The notes below the pieces were generated by a model, which saw only the letters and a program-made list of their open reading frames with translations, was not told where the DNA came from and did not search any database. Of a DNA stretch of 64,000 nt, positions 18,112 through 26,829 are shown piece by piece. Position numbers and translations under genes: made by a program. Source of the stretch: Mycolicibacterium crocinum (GTDB taxonomy: Bacteria; Actinomycetota; Actinomycetes; Mycobacteriales; Mycobacteriaceae). The stretch spans positions 5,704,001 through 5,768,000 of the forward strand of contig NZ_CP092362.2 in the NCBI RefSeq assembly GCF_022370635.2, written 5' to 3'. Numbering within the stretch: position 1 is the first letter of the stretch; the number at the start of each line of letters is the position of its first letter.

Positions 18112-18888
18112 CTACCCCGGCGACCCTGGCGGGTCTGGGCGCTCGGCCCGCCTCGCGGCTTTCTCGGCGGCCTCGGCGGCGTCCATCGCGGATGCCTCGG
18201 CCAGCGTCGGGGCACTCCCGCCGAGTCGTCGCGGAACCCAGAATTCTCCGGCCGGGTGAGGGCCGTAGGCGTCCTGCACCCGTTCGAGCAGATGCTGCAT
18301 GCGCGAGTGCAGCAACGCGGTCAACTCATTGGCAGGCAGCGTCGGCTCGATGGGCTCGCCGACCGCGATCGCGATCGGCACCTTGGGACGCCACATCTTG
18401 CGTGGGTGCCCCTTGGTCCAGATGCGCTGAGCGCCCCACACGATGTGCGGGATGATCGGCACGTCGGCGGCGATGGCCATGCGCGCCGCACCCGACTTGA
18501 ACTCCTTGAGCTCGAAGCTGCGGCTGATCGTCGCCTCGGGGTACACACCCACCAGCTCGCCGGCCTTCAGCGCCAGGCACGCCGCGTCGAACGAGGCGGC
18601 GCCGCTGGCCCGGTCCACCGGGATGTGGCGCAGGCTGCGCATGATCGGGCCGGTGACCTTGGCGTCGAAAACCTCTTGTTTGGCCATGAAACGGACCTTG
18701 CGGCCGCGGCCCTGCAGATAGGCGGGCAGCCCGGCGAAGGTGAAGTCGAAGTAGCTGGTGTGGTTGATCGCCACGACCGCCCCGCCGGTGGTGGGCAGGT
18801 TCTCGACGCCGGTGACGGTGAACTTCAAGCCCTGCGCACGCCACGTCAGGCGGGCGAGCTGAATGACTGTGCCGTATACCGGTTCCAC
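18112..18888 (-). CDS. PlsC-type acyltransferase (paralog)
   Basis: 258 residues from GTG 18888 (VEPVYGTV, aligning with MEPVFRTL of its paralog). An ATG at 18948 would extend into the divergent Rieske gene and is less likely. HX4D box NHTSYFD, block III GVYPEATISRS and IIPHIVWGAQRIW are visible. The C-terminal end is a short basic/alanine tail. It is separated by 5 bp from its paralog, so one transcript is likely. Substrate specificity is unknown. Confidence 0.88.
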   Translation of the reverse strand: MEPVYGTVIQLARLTWRAQGLKFTVTGVENLPTTGGAVVAINHTSYFDFTFAGLPAYLQGRGRKVRFMAKQEVFDAKVTGPIMRSLRHIPVDRASGAASFDAACLALKAGELVGVYPEATISRSFELKEFKSGAARMAIAADVPIIPHIVWGAQRIWTKGHPRKMWRPKVPIAIAVGEPIEPTLPANELTALLHSRMQHLLERVQDAYGPHPAGEFWVPRRLGGSAPTLAEASAMDAAEAAEKAARRAERPDPPGSPG

Positions 18889-18962
18889 AGCGGTCAGCCT
18901 ATCTCGCGAACCGCCGGCAGCTAAGCTCGTGGAGGGTGCAGCTACCACGGAAAAGGGGATTT

Positions 18963-20513
18963 GTGCAGGTCACAAGCATCGGCCACGCCGGTTTTCGGAT
19001 CGACACCCAGGCGGGAAGCATCCTGTGCGACCCCTGGCTGAACCCTGCCTACTTCGGCTCGTGGTTCGTCTTCCCCGACAACAGCGGCCTGGACTGGGCC
19101 GCCCTGGGTGACTGCGACTATCTCTACGTCTCGCACCTGCACAAGGACCACTTCGACCCCCAGCTGCTCACCGAGTACGTCAACAAGGACGCGATGGTCC
19201 TGCTGCCGGACTTCCCGGTGCCCGACCTCAAGCGCGAACTCGAGGCGCTCGGCTTCCACCGCTTCTACGAGACCACCGACTCCGTCAAGCACCGCATCAG
19301 CGGGCCCAAGGGCGAGCTCGACGTGATGATCGTGTCGCTGCGCGCCCCGGCCGACGGGCCGATCGGCGACTCCGGGCTGATCGTCTCCGACGGCACCACC
19401 ACGGTGTTCAACATGAACGACTCGCGGCCGCTGGCGGTGGACGTGCTGGCCGATGCGTTCGGCCACATCGACGTGCACATGCTGCAGTACTCGGGCGCGA
19501 TCTGGTACCCGATGGTCTACGACATGCCCGAGCGCGCCAAGCAGTCCTTCGGCACCCAGAAACGTCAGCGTGGAATGGACCGTTGCCGGCAGTTCATCGC
19601 CGATGTCGATGCGACGTGGGTGATCCCGTCGGCCGGGCCGCCGTGCTTCCTGGATCCCGACCTGCGTTACCTCAACGACGACCACGGTGACCCCGCCAAC
19701 ATCTTCCCCGACCAGATGGTGTTCCTCGACCAGATGCGTCAGAACGGCAACGACGGCGGCCTGCTGATGATCCCCGGTTCGGTCGCCGATTTCACTGGGA
19801 AGCAACTGAATTCGCTCACCCATCCGGTTCCGACAGCTGAGGTCGAGGCGATCTTCACCACCGGCAAGGCCGACTACATCGCTGAGTACGCCGAACGGAT
19901 GGCACCGGTGCTCGCCGCCGAGAAGGCCCGGTGGGCACCGGCGACAGGTGAGTCACTGCTGGAACCGCTGCGCGCTAAGTTCGAGCCGATCATGCTGCAG
20001 AGCGATCAGATCTGCGATGGCATCGGCTATGCGGTGGAGCTGCGCGTCGGGCCAGAGACGGTCGTGCTGGATTTCCCGAAACGTGCTGTGCGAGAGCCGA
20101 TTGCCGACGAGAAGTTCCGGTACGGATTCGAGATCGCTCCGGAGTTGGTCCGCACGGTGTTGCGGGACAACGAGCCGGACTGGGTCAACACGATCTTCCT
20201 GTCCACCCGGTTCCGGGCGTGGCGGGTCGGTGGCTACAACGAGTACCTGTACACCTTCTTCAAGTGCCTCACCGACGAGCGGATCGCGTACGCGGACGGC
20301 TGGTTCGCCGAGACACACGACGACACCAGCGACGTGGAGTTGGGTGGCTACACGATTCAGCGCCGATGTCCCCACCTGAAGGCCGACCTGTCGAAATTCG
20401 GTGTGGTGGAAGGCTCGACCTTGACGTGCAATCTCCACGGCTGGCAATGGAATCTGGAGAACGGACGATGCCTGACCACCAAGGGCCACGAGTTGCGGTG
20501 TTCGAAACAATGA
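18963..20513 (+). CDS. Metallo-beta-lactamase-fold/Rieske [2Fe-2S] fusion protein
   Basis: 516 residues from GTG 18963, which has aagggga just upstream; homolog of Rv3818. The N-terminal half is a metallo-beta-lactamase fold with SHLHKDHFD (H58, H60, D62, H63). The last 50 residues form a Rieske-type cluster site: C469-P-H471 and C489-N-L-H492. This pairing resembles UlaG/CMP-N-acetylneuraminate-hydroxylase-like enzymes, in which the Rieske centre supplies electrons to an oxygenase reaction, but the reaction here is not known. It is divergent from the acyltransferases and its stop overlaps the next start (ATGA). Confidence 0.9.
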   Translation: MQVTSIGHAGFRIDTQAGSILCDPWLNPAYFGSWFVFPDNSGLDWAALGDCDYLYVSHLHKDHFDPQLLTEYVNKDAMVLLPDFPVPDLKRELEALGFHRFYETTDSVKHRISGPKGELDVMIVSLRAPADGPIGDSGLIVSDGTTTVFNMNDSRPLAVDVLADAFGHIDVHMLQYSGAIWYPMVYDMPERAKQSFGTQKRQRGMDRCRQFIADVDATWVIPSAGPPCFLDPDLRYLNDDHGDPANIFPDQMVFLDQMRQNGNDGGLLMIPGSVADFTGKQLNSLTHPVPTAEVEAIFTTGKADYIAEYAERMAPVLAAEKARWAPATGESLLEPLRAKFEPIMLQSDQICDGIGYAVELRVGPETVVLDFPKRAVREPIADEKFRYGFEIAPELVRTVLRDNEPDWVNTIFLSTRFRAWRVGGYNEYLYTFFKCLTDERIAYADGWFAETHDDTSDVELGGYTIQRRCPHLKADLSKFGVVEGSTLTCNLHGWQWNLENGRCLTTKGHELRCSKQ

Positions 20514-20851
20514 GCGCCCCGCCGCAGCAGCACTACGACGACGGCCTGGTGCAACTGGACCGTTACGCGTTGACCCTGCGGCGCTACCACTTTCCGTCCG
20601 GGACCTCCAAAGTCATTCCGCTGCAATCGATTCGCGGCTACAAATCCGAGCCGCTAGGGTTGTGGATGCAACGGTTCCGCCTGTGGGGAAGTTCTGATTT
20701 ACGGCGCTGGCTGCCGCTGGACATCTACCGTCCGATCAAGTCGACCTTGGTCACGCTCGACGTGCCAGGCACGAATCCCAGCCCGGCGTTCACCCCGGTC
20801 AAACCGCGAGAGTTCTTGCAGATTCTGGACGAACTACTCAAGGGCGACTAG
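20510..20851 (+). CDS. Conserved hypothetical protein (Rv3819 type)
   Basis: 113 residues from ATG 20510, overlapping the Rieske stop by 4 bp; an in-frame ATG at 20468 would give a longer form. It is soluble, with no membrane segment or known motif. The sequence has several aromatic/basic patches (LDRYALTLRRYHFP, LGLWMQRFRLWG), like a small PH-like or DUF protein. The tight overlap implies joint expression with, and perhaps accessory function for, the Rieske protein. Confidence 0.8.
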   Translation: MSAPPQQHYDDGLVQLDRYALTLRRYHFPSGTSKVIPLQSIRGYKSEPLGLWMQRFRLWGSSDLRRWLPLDIYRPIKSTLVTLDVPGTNPSPAFTPVKPREFLQILDELLKGD

Positions 20852-20935
20852 ACAGCTCTAGACCCACGCCGAGATCGACGAAATGCAGGGATCTACTCGC
20901 ACTTTCGCGGCGAAATGTCGGTTTGGGCGCGAGAA

Positions 20936-21751
20936 TTAAGGCTGCCAGACCAGCTGGCGCAGTTCGGACGCGGCATCGCTTTCGGTGTCGTAGACCCGCA
21001 CAATGGCCTCGTCACCCGGCTGCAGGTAGGTCGACTCCCCCAGCTTGGTGTAACGCGTCGCGCCGATGCCGATGAGCACCCGCTCCGGGCGTCCCGACGC
21101 CACCATCAGCGCGCCGACATCCTCCAAAGGCGTATCGGGAGAACCCTTTTGGTTGGCCAGCCGTTCGACGATCCAGTCCAGCAACACCTCGCCGTAGTAC
21201 GAGTAGCCCAGCAGCGGACTGTCCACCCCGTACTCGTGGTGCTTACCGTCGGCCGTGCGCAGATGGCACAGCAGTCGCAGTGTCGCGGTGGGGCCGTCCG
21301 GGGTGAGGTCGCTGATGTCGAAGAACTGGTGCGCAACGCCTTTCGACGAGGGCCCCCAGTTCTTCTTGTGACTGATCTTGGCTGCGTTGGGGCGACGGAT
21401 CGAGCAGTCGTTGAACGCGCCGAGCGCGAACGGCCGCAGCGTGACCACGGTGTCGCCCTCCCAGACGACATCGCAGGCCAACCCGACCTCGGGCTCGATC
21501 TGCAGATTCAGCGGCCCGTCGGCCTCCGTCGTCGCCGGCACCATCAGCGCGTCGTGGGACAGCGGGAACTCGCCCAGGAAGCTGTCGTGTCCGGGCGCAT
21601 ACCACGGGAAGATCCCCTTGGGTGCGACACCCTCACTGGCGACGTTGACGAAATCGACTGCTTCACCGGCCTGTTCGAGGTGGCCGGCGAAGTTTCCGGC
21701 CACACCGAAGCCGAACCAGCTTTTGACCTCATCGAGGTCGAGTTCGATCAC
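20936..21751 (-). CDS. DUF5718-family protein
   Basis: 271 residues from GTG 21751, overlapping the serS stop by 4 bp. The sequence begins IELDLDEVKSWFGFGVAGNF and contains VGLACDVVWEG, NDCSIRRPNAAKISHKKNWG and GYSYYGEVLLDWI. I recognise these as the DUF5718 pattern, a family annotated without function; the ordered acidic and lysine residues look a little like fumarylacetoacetase-fold enzymes, but that is a guess. No signal peptide or membrane segment. Confidence 0.75.
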   Translation of the reverse strand: MIELDLDEVKSWFGFGVAGNFAGHLEQAGEAVDFVNVASEGVAPKGIFPWYAPGHDSFLGEFPLSHDALMVPATTEADGPLNLQIEPEVGLACDVVWEGDTVVTLRPFALGAFNDCSIRRPNAAKISHKKNWGPSSKGVAHQFFDISDLTPDGPTATLRLLCHLRTADGKHHEYGVDSPLLGYSYYGEVLLDWIVERLANQKGSPDTPLEDVGALMVASGRPERVLIGIGATRYTKLGESTYLQPGDEAIVRVYDTESDAASELRQLVWQP

Positions 21752-23001
21752 GGTTGCAGGACCTCCGTCCCCACATAAGGCACCAGGGCGGCGGGAACAC
21801 GCACACTGCCGTCAGGCTGCTGATGGTTTTCCAGGATCGCGACCAGCCACCGCGTCGTGGCCAGCGTCCCGTTGAGCGTCGCCGCGATCTGCGGCTTACC
21901 GTTCTCGTCGCGATAGCGGGTGGCCAGGCGGCGGGCCTGGAACGTCGTGCAATTCGACGTCGAGGTCAGCTCGCGGTAGGCCTGCTGGGTGGGAACCCAT
22001 GCCTCACAATCGAATTTGCGCGCCGCGGACGAGCCGAGGTCACCGGCGGCCACATCGATGACCCGGTAGGGCACGTCGATGAGCTCGAGCATCTGCCGCT
22101 GCCAGCCGAGCAGCCGCTGATGTTCGGCCTCGGCGTCCTCGGGACGGCAGTAGACGAAACCCTCCACCTTGTCGAACTGATGCACGCGGATGATGCCCCG
22201 GGTGTCCTTGCCATAACTGCCCGCCTCGCGCCGGAAGCAGGACGACCACCCGGCGTAGCGCAGCGGGCCGCTCGAGAGGTCGAGGATCTCGTCGGAGTGA
22301 TAGCCGGCCAGGGGCACCTCGGAGGTACCGACCAGATAGAGGTCGTCGTCCTCTAGGTGATAGATCTCGTCGGCGTGGGCACCGAGGAATCCGGTGCCGG
22401 CCATCACCTCGGGGCGCACCAGGACCGGCGGGATCATCAGCGTGAAACCGTTGTCGGTCGCCACCCGCACCGCCAGTTGCAGCAGACCGAGTTGTAGGAG
22501 GGCACCGCGGCCGGTCAGGAAGTAGAACCGCGAGCCGGACACCTTGGCGCCGCGCTCCATGTCGATCAGGCCGAGCGACTCGCCGAGTTCGAGGTGGTCC
22601 TTCGGGTTCTCGATCCCCCGCGGCTGGCCCACCACATCGAGCACGACGAAATCGTCCTCGCCGCCGGACGGAACACCGGGGATGATCACGTTCTGAATGG
22701 CCATGTGGGCGCTCGTGAACGCCGCTTCGGCTTGGGCCTGCTCGGCCTCGGCCAATTTGACCTGCGCAGCAAGCTCTTTGGCGTGTTCGAGCAGCGCGGG
22801 CCGCTCGTCGGGGGACGCCGAACCGACCTTCTTACTGGCGGCCTTCTGCTCGGCCCGCAGTGAATCGGCCTTCGAGATGGCCGCCCGGCGCGCGCTGTCG
22901 GCGTCCAGAAGGGCGTCGACGAGGCCCGGGTCCTCACCACGGCTGAGCTGGGACCGCCGCACCGCATCGGGGTCGTCGCGCAGCAGTTTCAGGTCGATCA
23001 C
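21748..23001 (-). CDS. serS: Seryl-tRNA synthetase
   Basis: Charges tRNA-Ser (and tRNA-Sec where present) with serine. 417 residues from GTG 23001 (VIDLKLLRDDPDAV), the family start; the 21 codons upstream are not part of the fold. The N-terminal antiparallel coiled coil spans about 25-105. Class II motif 2 is CFRREAGSYGKDTRGIIRVHQF-like (FRREAG, then KDTRG and HQF), and motif 3 is STSNCTTFQARRL. Homolog of Rv3834c. The next gene downstream overlaps it by 4 bp. Confidence 0.97.
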   Translation of the reverse strand: MIDLKLLRDDPDAVRRSQLSRGEDPGLVDALLDADSARRAAISKADSLRAEQKAASKKVGSASPDERPALLEHAKELAAQVKLAEAEQAQAEAAFTSAHMAIQNVIIPGVPSGGEDDFVVLDVVGQPRGIENPKDHLELGESLGLIDMERGAKVSGSRFYFLTGRGALLQLGLLQLAVRVATDNGFTLMIPPVLVRPEVMAGTGFLGAHADEIYHLEDDDLYLVGTSEVPLAGYHSDEILDLSSGPLRYAGWSSCFRREAGSYGKDTRGIIRVHQFDKVEGFVYCRPEDAEAEHQRLLGWQRQMLELIDVPYRVIDVAAGDLGSSAARKFDCEAWVPTQQAYRELTSTSNCTTFQARRLATRYRDENGKPQIAATLNGTLATTRWLVAILENHQQPDGSVRVPAALVPYVGTEVLQP

Positions 23002-23129
23002 GCCCGCAACCCTAGCCACTGGCCCCAGCCACCGCGTCGGCCCCTCCGGCCGACGGCACAGCACAACCCCATAACATTACAACTGCATCACTTGTCACAC
23101 GCCTCGGCGCGGCTGCCACAATAGAGGCG

Positions 23130-24512
23130 ATGCTGCAGTTATCCGAGCACGAGGACGTCACGCCTGAGCTGCCCCAATCGGGCACACCGAGGCGAACGTT
23201 CCTAGGCACTTTCCAGGCCACGTCGACCCGACGGGCCCTGTTGCTGACCGCGCTCGGCGGCCTGTTGATCGCCGGTGTCGTCACCGCCCTCCCGACCGGC
23301 TACAACAATCGGCTCGCCGGGTACGCCGGCTCCAATCCATTGTCGGGAGCAAAGGGAACGGCGGCGTTCGCCAACGCCAAATCGGGTAGCTGCCTGAACT
23401 GGCCGGACAAGAGCCCCGACGCGGCCACCATCGTGGACTGCAAGGGTGACCACAAGTTCGAGGTCGCCGAATCCGTCGACATGCGCACCTATCCCGGAAC
23501 CGAATACGGCCCCAACGCCGCCCCGCCGAGCGCCGCGCGCATCCAGCAGATCAGCCTCGAGCAGTGCCAGCCGGCCGTCGAGCGGTACCTCGGCGCCAAG
23601 TTCGACCCGAACAGCAAGTTCTCGATCAGCATGCTGTGGTCCGGTGACAAGGCGTGGAAGCAGGACGGCGAGCGGCGCATGCTGTGCGGCCTGCAACTGC
23701 CAGGCACCGACAACCAGCAGACAGCCTTCAAGGGCCGGGTGGCCGAGATCGACCAGTCCAAGGTCTGGCCGGCCGGCACCTGCCTCGGCATCGATCCGCC
23801 GACCAACCAGCCGACCGACATCCCGGTCGACTGCGGCGCCCCGCACGCCATGGAGGTCACCGGTGCGGTGAACCTGGCGGAGAAGTTCTCCGCCGGGCTG
23901 CCCTCGGATGCCGATCAGGACGCCTTCATCAAGGACGCCTGCACCCGGATGACGGACGCCTATCTGGCGCCGCTGCAGTTGCGCTCGACGACGCTGACCC
24001 TCATCTACAGCACGATCTCGCTGCCCAGCTGGACCGCAGGCAGCCACCAGGTGGCCTGCAGCATCGGCGCCACCCTCGGCAACGGCGGCTGGGCGACGCT
24101 GATCAACCCGGCCAAGGGTGCGCTGCTGATCAACGGCATGCCCCCGGTCCCGCCGCCTGACATCCCCCAGGAGAGGTTGAGCCTGCCCTCGATCCCCCTG
24201 CTGCCATCGATGCCGACAACGCAATACTCGCCGTCGACCGACAGCAGCAGTGGCAGTGGGTCGAGCCAGTCCACCGATTCGACTCAGACTCAGCACCTGC
24301 CGCAGCAGCAGACGCAGCAGACGCAGGCGCCCACCTCGACCGCGGCACCCACCACGGCCGCCGCGGTGCCGCCGGCCGACGGCAACGTCGTCAACGGGCA
24401 GCCGGTGCCCGCCGGCCCGCCGCCGGCGTCCGATGCGCCGCCCATGGACTCTCCGCCGCCCGCGGGCCCGCCGCCCGGGCCGGCCGACGCACCCGTTCCG
24501 CCGCCCGCCTAG
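23130..24512 (+). CDS. Septum formation family membrane protein (Rv3835 type)
   Basis: 460 residues: a short cytoplasmic N-terminus, one membrane segment (about 35-53), and an extracytoplasmic domain with paired cysteines (for example SCLNWPD, CKGDHKFEV, CQPAVERYLG, CGAPHAMEV) typical of the septum-formation DUF4190/DUF4352-like family named in actinobacteria. The last 115 residues are Ser/Gln then Pro-rich, a spacer likely to cross peptidoglycan. It is divergent from serS and overlaps the next gene by one base (TAGTG). Function in division is only suggested by the family name. Confidence 0.82.
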   Translation: MLQLSEHEDVTPELPQSGTPRRTFLGTFQATSTRRALLLTALGGLLIAGVVTALPTGYNNRLAGYAGSNPLSGAKGTAAFANAKSGSCLNWPDKSPDAATIVDCKGDHKFEVAESVDMRTYPGTEYGPNAAPPSAARIQQISLEQCQPAVERYLGAKFDPNSKFSISMLWSGDKAWKQDGERRMLCGLQLPGTDNQQTAFKGRVAEIDQSKVWPAGTCLGIDPPTNQPTDIPVDCGAPHAMEVTGAVNLAEKFSAGLPSDADQDAFIKDACTRMTDAYLAPLQLRSTTLTLIYSTISLPSWTAGSHQVACSIGATLGNGGWATLINPAKGALLINGMPPVPPPDIPQERLSLPSIPLLPSMPTTQYSPSTDSSSGSGSSQSTDSTQTQHLPQQQTQQTQAPTSTAAPTTAAAVPPADGNVVNGQPVPAGPPPASDAPPMDSPPPAGPPPGPADAPVPPPA

Positions 24513-24862
24513 TGCCCGTCCGGATGGACCCGGCGCGGTTCGAGGAATTGGTCGGCGACGCACTGGATCTCATTCCGCCCGGGCTGGCCAAAGCGATCGA
24601 CAACGTCGTGATCATGGTCGAGGATCACCACCCGGAGGATCCGGATCTGCTGGGTCTCTACGAGGGAGTCGCGCTCACCGAGCGTGATTCGAGCTATGCC
24701 GGATCACTGCCCGATACCGTCACGATCTATCGAGAGCCGCTGCTCGACATGTGCGACACCGAAGCCGACGTGGTCGAGGAGGTCGCTATCACCGTAATCC
24801 ACGAGATCGCACATCATTTCGGCATCGACGATGATCGACTGCACGAATTGGGTTGGGGCTGA
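24512..24862 (+). CDS. Zincin-like metallopeptidase-fold protein (Rv3836 type)
   Basis: 116 residues, a compact zincin of the DUF1025/metallopeptidase family. The HEIAHHFGIDDDRLHELG segment places His97, Glu98 and His101 in an HExxH motif near the C-terminus, with His111 as the likely third ligand. No transmembrane part. GTG 24512 overlaps the stop of the preceding gene; ATG 24524 is an alternative. Known structures of the family have the fold, but peptidase activity has not generally been shown. Confidence 0.85.
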   Translation: MPVRMDPARFEELVGDALDLIPPGLAKAIDNVVIMVEDHHPEDPDLLGLYEGVALTERDSSYAGSLPDTVTIYREPLLDMCDTEADVVEEVAITVIHEIAHHFGIDDDRLHELGWG

Positions 24863-24868
24863 ACGACG

Positions 24869-25612
24869 TCAGCGCGGCGGGTCGCCCTGCCAGGTGAAGC
24901 TGTTGACGTACTTGCCCATGTCCTGGGCGATCTGCAGGTTGGCGCCCGACGGCAGTCCTGGACCGAAATCCGGACCGAAGGCGTGGTATGGGCCGACCGC
25001 GCCGGCGACCAACGCCAGATCGTTCTTGACCGCCACCAACAACACGGTGCGAAGACGGATGTAGCTGTTCGACGTGCCCTGCGGCCAGGTGTCGGCGACC
25101 TCGCCGTACCCGGGCTGGTAGCCGACCATCGCATTGGGAATCTCGTAGGCGATCTTCGCGTCGGGGAACTTTTGCTTCAGCAGGTCGCGGGCGATGGTCT
25201 GCGGGTCACGGCCTCTGGCCGGCTCGGAAAACAGTTGCAGCACACCGGTATCGCCGCCGGTGAACTTCGCGGTCACCCCGTTGCCCTGGGTGGAGACCTC
25301 GTAGGCCGAGCCGGCGGTCGGATACGACACCGAGAACGAGCCGTCGGCCGCGGTGAAGCGGGGCAGGCCCGTCACCGGTGTGCCCATCGGCGGCGCGCCG
25401 CATTCCGGGGGGCACATGTAACGCGGGACCTTCTTGGTGACCGTCAACGACACCCCGACCAGAATCAGGGCGACGGCGACGATGCCGGCCATCCACAACC
25501 CGATCGTGCGGCGCAGCCGCGGACGCCGCACTTCCGGCGCGACATACATGCCCGCCGGCAGTGCGTAGCCGACGAACTGCTCCGCGTCGGAAGCAGCCGA
25601 GGGTGTGGTCAC
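24869..25612 (-). CDS. Single-pass membrane protein of unknown function
   Basis: 247 residues with a cytoplasmic N-terminus of about 35 residues, one membrane segment (about 38-60), then MCPPECGAPP and a soluble extracytoplasmic domain resembling lipid/ligand-binding sheets. No known catalytic motif seen. It is the last gene of a three-gene minus-strand unit, overlapping the zinc-ribbon membrane protein by 4 bp (ATGA). It is convergent with the zincin, 6 bp apart. Confidence 0.75.
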   Translation of the reverse strand: MTTPSAASDAEQFVGYALPAGMYVAPEVRRPRLRRTIGLWMAGIVAVALILVGVSLTVTKKVPRYMCPPECGAPPMGTPVTGLPRFTAADGSFSVSYPTAGSAYEVSTQGNGVTAKFTGGDTGVLQLFSEPARGRDPQTIARDLLKQKFPDAKIAYEIPNAMVGYQPGYGEVADTWPQGTSNSYIRLRTVLLVAVKNDLALVAGAVGPYHAFGPDFGPGLPSGANLQIAQDMGKYVNSFTWQGDPPR

Positions 25613-26829
25613 GACCCCTCCGTGGCGACCTGCCGCACCGGGCGCACCTCACGCCGCTCATGTCGTGACGCTCGCGACGACGCCCTGGTCGCCACACCGC
25701 AGGCCGGACAGAATGCCATGTCGGGCACCACATGCTGGCAGTGGATGCACAGTATCGGCTCATGTTGCTCGACCGGGTCGTGCGCTTCGTGAAGCAGCGC
25801 CAGTTGCAACCCGATTCGCAACAGCACCAGCACCACCGCGGTCATGACGAGGTGGACCGTGAGCATCCGAAGTTGCGGCATCCCCATGATGTCGGTGACC
25901 GCGACCCCGGTGTGGATGAGCACCACCACGACCGCCAGCGCGAACAGCATGGTGCGGATCCGGCGCGGACGCTCGTGGGGGTTGGTGTCCTGGCCCTTGA
26001 ACCACAGGGCGATGCCGATCATTCCGCCGGCGGCCGCGGCGGTGAGTGGAATCGTCACCCCGCACAGCAGCGCCTCGACGATCAGGCCCTTGATGGGTCG
26101 GCTGCGCGCCAAGAGTCCGGTCGCGAACTGCGGCGCCAGCCGGGTCAACGTGGCACCGGCGGCGAACGTCAGCGCCGTCAGCGCGCCAACGACGAAGCCG
26201 TCCAACGACTCGCGTGAGTTAGGCCGCAACAGCCGTACGAGGACGATGGGCACCAACATGAGCACCATGCCGCCGGCCGGAATGATGATGCCTTCGCGCA
26301 GGAGGTGATGAATCGCCATGCCCGCGGCCATCGGCACGCCGTAGGCGCGGGCGACCATCTGGCCGGTCAACAACGTCCAGCCCACACCCAGGGCCGCGCC
26401 CAGCGTGCCGGCCAACGCCAAAGACCACGGGGACATGTCGCGATAGACCGCCGATTCGGCGAGATACAACACAAACAGCAGCGGCAGGCCCAGTGCCGCA
26501 ACGGTGATCAGCGCGGCAGGCATCTTCACGAGGGCGAAGACGACGAGGCCGAGAAGGATGAGCGCCAGCCCTATCCGGAACGGGGTGCGCGAACGCTGCG
26601 GCAGATGAGGGAACAGCGAGCTGGCTACCGCCGGTAGCAACACGCTTTCGCCGGGCGAGGCGCCGAAGGTGTCGCCGCGCAACCGCGCCAGCCACGCGGG
26701 TCCGCGCCGGTGTTCGTCGGTGGCGTGTGCACCGCAGTAGCCGCAGAATGCGCCGGCCGGGACTTCGATTTGGCAGACCGAGCACTCCATCGTCGGGACT
26801 TCATCGGTCCCGTTCTCCGGCGAACTCAT
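25609..26829 (-). CDS. Polytopic membrane protein with terminal zinc ribbons
   Basis: 406 residues. An N-terminal zinc ribbon (C16-x2-C19, C29-x2-C32) precedes about eight to ten hydrophobic helices (85-345), and a second ribbon CIHC...CPAC lies at about 364-381. Zinc ribbons at both ends should face the cytoplasm. The start ATG overlaps the upstream S53 protease gene stop by 4 bp, so it is probably made together with the protease. The function is unknown; assembly, export or sensing for the protease is possible. Confidence 0.78.
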   Translation of the reverse strand: MSSPENGTDEVPTMECSVCQIEVPAGAFCGYCGAHATDEHRRGPAWLARLRGDTFGASPGESVLLPAVASSLFPHLPQRSRTPFRIGLALILLGLVVFALVKMPAALITVAALGLPLLFVLYLAESAVYRDMSPWSLALAGTLGAALGVGWTLLTGQMVARAYGVPMAAGMAIHHLLREGIIIPAGGMVLMLVPIVLVRLLRPNSRESLDGFVVGALTALTFAAGATLTRLAPQFATGLLARSRPIKGLIVEALLCGVTIPLTAAAAGGMIGIALWFKGQDTNPHERPRRIRTMLFALAVVVVLIHTGVAVTDIMGMPQLRMLTVHLVMTAVVLVLLRIGLQLALLHEAHDPVEQHEPILCIHCQHVVPDMAFCPACGVATRASSRASRHERREVRPVRQVATEGS

